NCBI GenBank assembly: GCA_023415715.1 | Contig: JAEZJP010000198.1 | Coordinates: forward strand, 1 to 10,274 | Length of the DNA: 10,274 nt | DNA from: Bacillota bacterium | Lineage (GTDB): Bacteria; Bacillota; Clostridia; Christensenellales; Aristaeellaceae | Direction: 5' to 3' | Program-made: the position numbers and the translations under genes | Notes under the pieces: generated by a model | What the model saw: only the letters and a program-made list of their open reading frames with translations | What the model was told of the DNA's origin: nothing | The model's database searches: none | Part shown: in pieces, positions 1-4,513 of the stretch | Position numbering within the stretch: position 1 is the stretch's first letter | Layout: each line of letters begins with the position of its first letter

Positions 1-1
1 G

Positions 2-163
2 GTGATGGAGCGCATCAATGCTACGCAGCAGGATTATGACGTGATCGTGCTGGCACAAGCCAGCATGACGATACTCGTACCGCTCCTCCAGTCCCTTGGA
101 AAGCCCGTGCTCTATAGCCTTAAAACCGGTATTGCTCGGGTGAAAGAAGTATTGGAAGCATGA
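2..163 (+). CDS. Asp/Glu/hydantoin racemase family protein, C-terminal fragment
   Basis: The reading frame enters from outside the window and ends at a TGA at 161-163, leaving 53 residues. They contain YDVIVLAQASMTIL followed by a short spacer and KPVLYSLKTGIARVKEVL. The family, which interconverts L/D amino acids or acts on related acids, has near its C-terminus a beta strand followed by a (L)AQASM turn, and a late helix. The visible piece fits that part of the fold, though only one of the two catalytic cysteine regions could lie in it and none is seen. The frame is plus strand, opposite to the cargo genes that follow, so this is probably flanking DNA rather than part of the cargo region. 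The family call rests on a short stretch and is moderately sure; the substrate cannot be inferred. Confidence 0.6.
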   Translation: MMERINATQQDYDVIVLAQASMTILVPLLQSLGKPVLYSLKTGIARVKEVLEA

Positions 164-399
164 AGATCGGCTGATTTATCTATGCGGGCTTTGGCAGATG
201 AGCAAATGATTCGTTCCCTGACCATCGCTAGCCAGGAACTACCAAACCAGTAGATTCTGCTGGAAAGCCTGAATAAAGGGGCACTGAAAAAGGTACGTTT
301 TTCACAACGAAAGACGTTCCTTTATCATTGTATCCTTGAGATCTGGTCATCTCATTCCAAGAAGCAGAGAGAACAAGCTGTATAAAAGAAACCGTTTTG
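164..399. other. Intergenic stretch with no supportable gene
   Basis: I see no convincing coding region on either strand. A plus-strand frame from about 182 runs only 23 codons to a TAG and then continues open, without recognisable motifs or a ribosome site. No terminator with a U-tract is evident after the racemase fragment. It may hold decayed sequence at the edge of the accessory region. Confidence 0.4.
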
Positions 400-567
400 T
401 CAGGCAAGGATTACAGCAACAATTCTCTTCATATTGACCACAACTGCGGTTGGGTAAGCACGCAATCGCATGGCAATCAAGCTCACAGAATCTGCTCTTC
501 TGAAACTGTGGGTCGTTTTCATTTCACCGCTCTTTTCTTCGATCCGGTGTCGGATTTCTATTCTCAT
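400..567 (-). CDS. Small hypothetical protein, possibly a degenerate HPr-like domain
   Basis: A 55-codon minus-strand frame starts with ATG at 567, preceded by AAGGA at a good 6-nt spacing, and ends in TGA at 400-402. It lies downstream of the most diverged copy of the repeated promoter block (696-789), with about 130 nt between. The segment ADSVSLIAMRLRAYPTAVVV followed by NMKRIVAVILA faintly recalls the helix-strand and NAKSIMGVLSL parts of HPr phosphocarrier proteins, but the LHARP active site is not intact and several residues would be missing. If that is right it is a broken HPr-type gene. An open plus-strand frame covers the same bases (397-597) and I cannot exclude that neither is real. 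Low confidence. Confidence 0.25.
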   Translation of the reverse strand: MRIEIRHRIEEKSGEMKTTHSFRRADSVSLIAMRLRAYPTAVVVNMKRIVAVILA

Positions 568-695
568 TATAAATCCTTCGCTATTTTCAAAATCTAGTCT
601 TTCTTTATGAATCGCATTCGATTGGGTTACATTATAAGTGTGTGCTTTGACTTTCCCACCTTGCGTAATTCACGCAGAGGACATACCTTACGACC

Positions 696-789
696 ATGTG
701 GTAATTAACTCTTGTGTCCCAGTATAGTAACGTTATAACCAGGTTAATTCCTGGATGTTTTCTTTAGCTTAATGTGTCTTAATTGTCAC
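696..789 (-). promoter_or_regulatory. Repeated promoter block, copy A (diverged)
   Basis: Read on the plus strand it has box 1 ATGTGGTAATTAACTCT (696-712), a 15-nt spacer, box 2 TAACGTTATAACCAG (728-742), then TGTGTC (773-778) and GTCAC (785-789). All positions match copies B-E without indels, but box 2 has lost its CCAC/GTGG arms. The minus-strand -10-like element is TAATTA. No gene with a ribosome site follows within 100 nt. Confidence 0.65.
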
Positions 790-800
790 TGATTTGGATC

Positions 801-830
801 AAAAAAGCTGCCCGGCAGAATCCAAGCAGC
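801..830 (-). terminator. Rho-independent terminator after the 846 gene
   Basis: On the minus strand GCTGCTTGG and CCGGGCAGC pair over 9 bp (two G-U) around a 6-nt loop, followed by six T. It lies about 15 bp past the stop at 846 and directly upstream of promoter copy A. Confidence 0.85.
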
Positions 831-845
831 TATAAATAGGTCGAT

Positions 846-1121
846 TTATCTAATTTCTTTTGGGTATTCATCAGCCTTCATTGTTATCTCGTAGTCGATT
901 GGAGCATTCACTAATTCGATTCCACATAGCTTATTGACTTTGTTCCGGAACCATTCACAGAGCTGATCGACACCCAGCTCTTCAATTTCTTCGGCGTGAT
1001 CATCAAAAGCAGCCTCTACCAGACTTTCAATTTCCATAAGCTAAGATCTCGTCAAATGAGGGACCGAAAGTAAGAAGATCTCTCCGCCAATGTGGAGCAC
1101 CAGGTTTTTTTGTGGATCCAT
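846..1121 (-). pseudogene. Small hypothetical protein interrupted by an in-frame TAG
   Basis: A minus-strand ATG at 1121 has a strong ribosome site (AAGGGGTGATCGGT before it) and runs 26 codons to a TAG at 1041-1043. The same frame then continues, with an ATG at 1037, for 63 more codons to TAA at 846. The downstream part is acidic and helical-looking (AAFDDHAEEIEELGVDQLCEW) and lacks a clear ribosome site of its own, so the natural product was probably a ~91-residue protein starting at 1121. Possible readings are a nonsense pseudogene, restart at 1037 giving a 63-residue protein, or a base-call error. A proper terminator follows at 801-830. I recognise no family. Confidence 0.55.
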
Positions 1122-1157
1122 ACCGATCACCCCTTAATATGGCATTGAAACCTTAGC

Positions 1158-1179
1158 AATACTTAACTCTGAAAGTATT
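1158..1179. repeat. Inverted repeat upstream of the interrupted gene
   Basis: AATACTT and AAGTATT form perfect 7-bp arms around an 8-nt loop containing AACTCT, the same hexamer as box 1 of the promoter block. It lies in the gap between the cyclotransferase stop and the ATG at 1121. It could be an operator or the start region of a promoter; the other boxes of the repeated block are absent here. Confidence 0.4.
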
Positions 1180-1207
1180 TTTATCAATACAAAACAATGA
1201 ATGCATT

Positions 1208-1696
1208 TTAGGGTCTCTCTTTTTGTCTTTGTGTCCGCCGAATGCCCTCTGCCAGGTAGCGCACATGGAAGTTCACCGCCTTGTACCCCCGCTCGATGGT
1301 GTCCAGGTAGCTGATGCTGGGCAGCGCCGGGTGACCCTGGTTCATGATGTATATCATGGCCGGTACCTCGGTAACCTCCGCAGGCACGGCAGTGATATCG
1401 TTCAGCATCCAGGTGATGCCCTTGATCGGCAGCGTTTCCTTCCGATACAGGGTCGGCCAGCCCTCATAGCGGTCCAGGGCCATCTCGCAGTCCGGGCTGA
1501 TGGCCCAAAGCAGGATAGGAACCCGGCGTCCTTTACGCGGCTCAACCGTTGCCACACCTCCGTGCCTTCTGGAAATGCCAAGGAACATGAGCTGGTAATC
1601 CATGAGCCATCCCTTCCCAATGACCTGCGCAGCCGGGCAGCGGAATGCCATTTGTTCCAGATTGATGTTGGACCCGTATGCAGCGTACACTTTCAT
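1208..1696 (-). CDS. Gamma-glutamylcyclotransferase family (AIG2/GGCT-like) protein
   Basis: This is a 162-residue protein with YGSN at residues 7-10, the glycine-rich substrate loop that opens the GGCT fold, and LDRYEGWP with Glu78 at the position of the family's catalytic glutamate. GGCT-like enzymes release 5-oxoproline from gamma-glutamyl amines or peptides; the natural substrate here is unknown. Length is normal for the family. The ATG at 1696 is chosen because AAAGGTG lies 6 nt upstream; a GTG at 1705 is in frame but poorly placed. It starts 5 bp after the stop of the preceding gene, with its ribosome site inside that gene's end, so the two are probably translationally coupled. It is the last gene of a three-gene unit under promoter copy B, and no U-tailed terminator follows. 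Confident on the fold, not on the substrate. Confidence 0.88.
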   Translation of the reverse strand: MKVYAAYGSNINLEQMAFRCPAAQVIGKGWLMDYQLMFLGISRRHGGVATVEPRKGRRVPILLWAISPDCEMALDRYEGWPTLYRKETLPIKGITWMLNDITAVPAEVTEVPAMIYIMNQGHPALPSISYLDTIERGYKAVNFHVRYLAEGIRRTQRQKERP

Positions 1697-1701
1697 GATT
1701 T

Positions 1702-1938
1702 TCACCTTTCAACCCAGCCAGCCGGGCGCTCGTCTTTATAAGGATTGCAGTAGGCCAGGATTTCAACGAAGCTGTCTTTTTCACAGATCCGGGCCACGTA
1801 AGCGACCCTGGCCTTTTCGGTTCTGAATGCCCGGCGCCGGACAACGATGGCACCCTTCCTGGTAGCCTCGCACCAGCTCACCTCGTAGGTTTCAAGCATG
1901 GTATCACCATCCACTTCATCAATTTCCAAGTCCAACAC
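1702..1938 (-). CDS. Hypothetical protein, middle gene of the GGCT unit
   Basis: The frame ends in TGA at 1702-1704 and stays open far upstream, but the upstream part overlaps the DUF6900-like gene and a GC-rich stretch of low coding quality. I place the start near the GTG at 1938 or the TTG at 1935, both behind CAGGG; an ATG at 1899 is the other option, behind GGTG. The product is then about 65-78 residues, starting with an acidic segment, then a basic patch (VVRRRAF) and a C-terminal tail with aromatic residues. I recognise no domain. It sits between the DUF6900-like gene and the cyclotransferase, and its end carries the latter's ribosome site, so it is probably co-expressed with both. Confidence 0.6.
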   Translation of the reverse strand: MLDLEIDEVDGDTMLETYEVSWCEATRKGAIVVRRRAFRTEKARVAYVARICEKDSFVEILAYCNPYKDERPAGWVER

Positions 1939-2030
1939 ATAGCCCTGGTCCAGGACCCACCCATGGCCAGTTGCCCAGGATTGCCCCCAGGCAGCCCAGG
2001 AGCGGCCCTGCCGCCGCCCTAGGCTTGTCC

Positions 2031-2207
2031 TTACTTCGCGTTCCGGCCCAGCTCGTAAGCCTCTTGTAAGGCCTTGCGCAGGCTCCACACCGAAACATCA
2101 TGGAAGTCCAGGCTGTAGCTGTTGCGGGTTTCAATGGTCTCGATAGAGAGGATGTTCCGGGCGATTTCTTCAAGGACCTGGTCCAGGGTCTTTTGTTCGG
2201 GCTTCAT
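2031..2207 (-). CDS. DUF6900-like small protein
   Basis: A 58-residue protein starts at ATG 2207 with GAAAGGGGC upstream and ends in TAA at 2031. Its centre, IETRNSYSLDFHDVSVWSL (residues 25-43), matches what I remember of the DUF6900 signature (a T-R-N-S-x-x-LDFH-x-x-x-VW pattern followed by a helix with ALxxAYExGR). This family is carried on plasmids, phages and integrative elements and has no known function. The protein is mostly helical and probably cytoplasmic. It is the first gene after promoter copy B: the inferred transcript start is only about 25 nt upstream of the ATG. The two genes downstream are a hypothetical and the cyclotransferase. The family call is from memory. Confidence 0.8.
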   Translation of the reverse strand: MKPEQKTLDQVLEEIARNILSIETIETRNSYSLDFHDVSVWSLRKALQEAYELGRNAK

Positions 2208-2233
2208 TTTCGCAGCGCCCCTTTCGTTTGATT

Positions 2234-2327
2234 GTGTGTAGTTTAACTCTACCGGCCCGTATAAGCCACGTTATAAGTGGGTTCTTTTCGGGTTGTTTCA
2301 TTTAAGAAAATGCGTCTGATTCGTCAC
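2234..2327 (-). promoter_or_regulatory. Repeated promoter block, copy B
   Basis: Plus-strand reading: box 1 GTGTGTAGTTTAACTCT (2234-2250), 15-nt spacer, box 2 CCACGTTATAAGTGG (2266-2280), TGCGTC (2311-2316) and GTCAC (2323-2327). The minus-strand -10-like hexamer is TAAACT (2240-2245). The leader up to the DUF6900-like ATG is nearly the same as that of copy C. Confidence 0.8.
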
Positions 2328-2332
2328 AAAGG

Positions 2333-2356
2333 AAAAGGCGCCCGGCAGCCCAGGCG
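2333..2356 (-). terminator. Rho-independent terminator after the 2365 gene
   Basis: On the minus strand CGCCTGG and CCGGGCG pair over 7 bp (one U-G that would be a C-A mismatch on the other strand, fixing the direction) around a GCTG loop, followed by CCTTTTCC. It sits between the stop at 2365 and promoter copy B. Confidence 0.75.
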
Positions 2357-2364
2357 TCCGATTT

Positions 2365-2643
2365 CTAGATTGTGTACCCCAACCATTCCACCGTGGCCTT
2401 AACCGCTGCGTAAGCTACGCCCTCGCTTTTGTACAGGTGGCTGCCCCGGTTGGGGTGGAGCTGACGCCCATTCTTGGTGACCCGGACCACCGTCAGTCCG
2501 TCCGCCCAAATCTCCGCCCTGACCTCCACAGTTTCCTGCATTTCCCCGTAAAAGGCCACCTGCACCTGGCGGGTGTACGCCTTCGTATACGTTTTGACCT
2601 CACCCTCAACGCTTTCGACATAACCGGCTTTAACGAACCTCAT
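2365..2643 (-). CDS. Hypothetical protein (92 residues)
   Basis: The ATG at 2643 has an excellent ribosome site (AAAGGAGG, 7 nt before the start) and the frame ends in TAG at 2365. The first 55 residues look beta-rich with alternating charged and hydrophobic positions (EVKTYTKAYTRQVQVAFYGE), followed by a short RxLHPNRGSHLYKSEG turn and a C-terminal helix. There is no signal peptide or membrane segment. I recognise no family. It is the second gene of the unit driven by promoter copy C, about 49 bp after the 70-residue gene, and is followed by a terminator. Confidence 0.75.
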   Translation of the reverse strand: MRFVKAGYVESVEGEVKTYTKAYTRQVQVAFYGEMQETVEVRAEIWADGLTVVRVTKNGRQLHPNRGSHLYKSEGVAYAAVKATVEWLGYTI

Positions 2644-2692
2644 ACCCTATCCTCCTTTACTTTGGGCGGCTTTACCCCGCCCTGGGCTTTGT

Positions 2693-2905
2693 TTATCGCC
2701 TGGTGATCACTGCGAAGTAGTATCCGAAAGCGTCCCGTGCAGCCCCGTAGACCAGATCTGCATCCACGCCGTGCTGCCGGTCATCGGCCATGGCCGCCGC
2801 TGCCAGCTTCATGGCTGCCAGGCGGGTTTGTTCGCGGGTCAGCCCTTCAAACTTGAACTCCCCATCCTTTTGCAGCCTCCGAATCGCGTCCATCGTGATC
2901 TTCAT
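2693..2905 (-). CDS. Hypothetical small helical protein (70 residues)
   Basis: The ATG at 2905 follows GAAAGGGGC by a normal spacing, and promoter copy C lies immediately upstream, with an inferred transcript start about 24 nt before the ATG. The protein is alpha-helical: an N-terminal helix with a basic face (AIRRLQK), a segment EGLTREQTRLAAMKLAAAAM (residues 20-39), and a C-terminal helix ending in two arginines. There is no membrane segment or known catalytic motif. It could be a small DNA-binding or adaptor protein, but that is only a guess from size and charge. It is first in a two-gene unit. Confidence 0.75.
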   Translation of the reverse strand: MKITMDAIRRLQKDGEFKFEGLTREQTRLAAMKLAAAAMADDRQHGVDADLVYGAARDAFGYYFAVITRR

Positions 2906-2929
2906 TTGCAGCGCCCCTTTCGTTTGATT

Positions 2930-3023
2930 GTGTGTATATTAACTCTGCCGGCTGCGGAAAGCCACGTTATAAGTGGGTTAATAGTTGGTTGATTTCCTTA
3001 TGTATATGTGTCCTTTTCGTCAC
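2930..3023 (-). promoter_or_regulatory. Repeated promoter block, copy C
   Basis: Plus-strand reading: box 1 GTGTGTATATTAACTCT (2930-2946), 15-nt spacer, box 2 CCACGTTATAAGTGG (2962-2976), TGTGTC (3007-3012) and GTCAC (3019-3023). The minus-strand -10-like hexamer is TAATAT (2936-2941), which puts the likely transcript start near 2929, 24 nt before the ATG at 2905. Confidence 0.82.
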
Positions 3024-3058
3024 AAAAAGGCCACCCAGGCGAGGGTGCCCAGGCGGCC
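3024..3058 (-). terminator. Rho-independent terminator after the 3074 gene
   Basis: On the minus strand GGCCGCCTGGG and CCTGGGTGGCC pair over 11 bp including G-U pairs, with an 8-nt loop, followed by TTTTTG. It starts 15 bp past the stop at 3074 and its T-run touches promoter copy C. Confidence 0.82.
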
Positions 3059-3073
3059 CGGCGGCACGGCGGG

Positions 3074-3376
3074 TCAGCCGCCAAAGCCGAAAAGGACGTT
3101 CAGTTCGGTGACCATGGCCATGGCGCTCTCCAGGCCGGTGATCATGCAGCGCAGGTCCTGCAGGCACAGCGCCCCATAGCTGGTGGTTTGGACCTCCAGG
3201 CCGGTGACCTTCATGCTGGGGAAGTCCTCCACCACATACACCTCCGGCTGCCAGGGAGCGTAGGTGTGCTGCACCGCGCACCGGCGAATGACCTCATCCG
3301 TGATTTTGATTTCGATCTCATACCCGTACCTGGCAACGATGGCCTCGGCAGCGGCTTTCAGTTTTTGGGGAGTCAT
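3074..3376 (-). CDS. Hypothetical protein (100 residues)
   Basis: The ATG at 3376 is preceded by AGGAAGGAAACGTT, a good ribosome site, and the frame ends at 3074. The protein opens with a helix (TPQKLKAAAEAIVARYGYEI), then a strand-rich middle part with a cluster of valines and aromatic residues, and a C-terminal helix ending in FGFGG. There is no signal peptide or membrane segment, and I recognise no family. It follows the DUF7678-like gene by 55 bp; that gap holds a GC-rich hairpin without a U-tract, so the two are probably one transcript under promoter copy D. Confidence 0.72.
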   Translation of the reverse strand: MTPQKLKAAAEAIVARYGYEIEIKITDEVIRRCAVQHTYAPWQPEVYVVEDFPSMKVTGLEVQTTSYGALCLQDLRCMITGLESAMAMVTELNVLFGFGG

Positions 3377-3388
3377 AACGTTTCCTTC

Positions 3389-3425
3389 CTTCCAGGCGCC
3401 CAGGGGCTGGCCCCAGGCGCTGCCT
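3389..3425 (-). other. GC-rich intercistronic hairpin
   Basis: On the minus strand GCGCCTGGGGC and GCCCCTGGGCGC can pair over about 11 bp with one bulge around a CA turn. No T-run follows, so it is not a standard terminator. It lies between two genes that seem co-transcribed and just before the ribosome site of the second, where it could affect mRNA stability or the expression ratio. Confidence 0.5.
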
Positions 3426-3431
3426 TTCGTT

Positions 3432-3644
3432 TTAGTTGAATTCGTCCATCAGGTATTCGTACAGGTCCCTGGCGCCATCGTCCATCTTGTCGAAGTCCAG
3501 GCCACGTTCGAAGTTGTACAGAATGTGCCCGTCCTTTTTGATCACCAGCTTGGAGATGCGGCCCTCGTTGATTCCGAATTCGGAGGGAGTATCGAAGCTC
3601 TTCATGAAGTACTGATAGCCGTTCACGGGACCCTTGGACCACAT
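3432..3644 (-). CDS. DUF7678-like small protein
   Basis: The open frame extends further upstream, but the ATG at 3644 is the start supported by a ribosome site (AAAAGGTG, 6 nt upstream) and lies just after promoter copy D. The 70-residue product has SEFGINEGRISKLVIKKDG (residues 21-39) followed by YNFERGLD, a pattern I associate from memory with the small DUF7678 family found in Firmicute mobile elements; function unknown. It looks like a small beta-rich domain with a C-terminal acidic helix. It is the first gene of a two-gene unit. The family name is a recollection; that it is a real gene is well supported. Confidence 0.78.
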   Translation of the reverse strand: MWSKGPVNGYQYFMKSFDTPSEFGINEGRISKLVIKKDGHILYNFERGLDFDKMDDGARDLYEYLMDEFN

Positions 3645-3690
3645 GGCCTTCACCTTTTGCCCGGCGGACCGGGCTCCCTTTCGTTTGATT

Positions 3691-3784
3691 GTGTGTATAT
3701 TAACTCTGATGCCCCAGGGATTCCACGTTATAAGTGGGTTATTTTCGCGTTGGTTCGCATAACTAAATGCGTCCAAAACGTAAC
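3691..3784 (-). promoter_or_regulatory. Repeated promoter block, copy D
   Basis: Plus-strand reading: box 1 GTGTGTATATTAACTCT (3691-3707, the same as copy C), 15-nt spacer, box 2 CCACGTTATAAGTGG (3723-3737), TGCGTC (3768-3773) and GTAAC (3780-3784, one change). The minus-strand -10-like hexamer is TAATAT. The sequence after it, CAATCAAACGAAAGGG, is shared with copies B and C. Confidence 0.82.
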
Positions 3785-3825
3785 AAAAAAGCCCTCCGGG
3801 CATAAGGCTTCACCTGGAGGGCTTT
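3785..3825 (-). terminator. Rho-independent terminator after the XRE gene
   Basis: On the minus strand AAAGCCCTCC and GGAGGGCTTT pair perfectly, with an 18-nt loop, followed by a T-run. The complement also ends in T residues, so it may act in both directions. It lies between the stop at 3862 and promoter copy D. Confidence 0.85.
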
Positions 3826-3861
3826 GAGAATTTATATAGGTAGGGCGATTCCGGCATTTAC

Positions 3862-4332
3862 CTATTTTCGTTTCGGTAGCAGATACGGGCGATATGTAGG
3901 ATGGCCATCTGTGCCTCGTTTGGCAGGGATTCCAGTTGATGACCCAAGCCCCGCAGCGGTCAGATAGTATGGCCCCAAGAGTAGAGCGTTCGGGGTTGTC
4001 TTGAACACATCGCACATAAGGCAAACCTGAAGCAAGGTAGGCGATTCCTGGCCGCCTTCCCAGGCAGCAACCGTTTCCTCGGACACGTTCAGCTGGGCGG
4101 CAAGGCTGTCCATGCTCATATCATAAAACCCACGAAAGCCCCTGATGCGGCTCCCCAGGCCTTTCCCCGCCGCACAGCAGGTGTCAGTCTGGCTATTTCT
4201 GGGACCATACCTGGGGGTGCCGTCCAAGCTGCCAGGGCGCCCTTGTGGAGGGAACCAACTGTCATCGGTCAGGCGCTCATCGTTTTCCGGGTCAATCGCG
4301 CCTCTATTAACAAATAGTTTTGTTGGTTTCAT
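3862..4332 (-). CDS. XRE-family helix-turn-helix regulator
   Basis: The ATG at 4332 has GGGAGGATGTAA before it, a strong ribosome site. The 156-residue product has a Cro/CI-type domain at about residues 62-119: IRGFRGFYDMSMDSLAAQLN, then VSEETVAAWEGG as recognition helix and turn, then a third helix ending in TPNALLLG. The DNA-binding domain is unusually placed, after ~60 polar residues with no recognised fold, and is followed by a ~35-residue tail ending in PKRK. It is its own unit: the amidoligase terminator lies upstream (4466-4496) and another terminator follows (3785-3825). An 18-bp palindrome at 4435-4452 is a likely operator, so autoregulation is a fair inference. Whether it also controls the repeated promoter blocks is unknown; its own upstream region lacks them. 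Confidence 0.82.
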   Translation of the reverse strand: MKPTKLFVNRGAIDPENDERLTDDSWFPPQGRPGSLDGTPRYGPRNSQTDTCCAAGKGLGSRIRGFRGFYDMSMDSLAAQLNVSEETVAAWEGGQESPTLLQVCLMCDVFKTTPNALLLGPYYLTAAGLGSSTGIPAKRGTDGHPTYRPYLLPKRK

Positions 4333-4434
4333 TTACATCCTCCCGGCAGCAGGGTTGCCGAGCACTCCCCTCCCTTCACACTTGGGTCCCAGCCAAAAGG
4401 ATAACCAGCACTAGGAAACTTAATACAGTAGACT

Positions 4435-4452
4435 TCGCCATAGTTATGGCGA
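4435..4452. promoter_or_regulatory. 18-bp palindrome, candidate operator for the XRE regulator
   Basis: TCGCCATA and TATGGCGA form perfect 8-bp arms around a 2-nt centre. It is the only such dyad in the gap between the amidoligase terminator and the XRE start, about 103 bp upstream of the ATG. Cro/CI-type dimers bind sites of this size. No clear -35/-10 pair could be fixed beside it. Confidence 0.6.
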
Positions 4453-4465
4453 TTCGTGGCTACAA

Positions 4466-4496
4466 GAAACCGGCGGAGCGAGGGGGCGTCCGCCGG
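4466..4496 (-). terminator. Rho-independent terminator after the amidoligase
   Basis: On the minus strand CCGGCGGA and TCCGCCGG form a perfect 8-bp stem with an 11-nt loop, followed by TTTCTTG. The U-tract is imperfect. It lies 17 bp past the amidoligase stop. Confidence 0.75.
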
Positions 4497-4513
4497 GCCT
4501 TGGTGAGGAAGGG

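Noticed and set aside
1223..1741. A 172-codon plus-strand open frame opposite the GGCT-like gene
   Set aside because: The minus strand carries YGSN and the catalytic Glu of a known family; the plus frame shows no domain and crosses the gene boundary.
1939..2088. N-terminal extension of the 1702 gene to GTG 2088
   Set aside because: The extension overlaps the DUF6900-like gene in another frame, has no ribosome site, and reads through a CCTGGG-rich stretch of low coding quality.
3264..3827. A 187-codon plus-strand open frame spanning 3264-3827
   Set aside because: It runs across two minus-strand genes, a promoter block and a terminator; antisense artefact.
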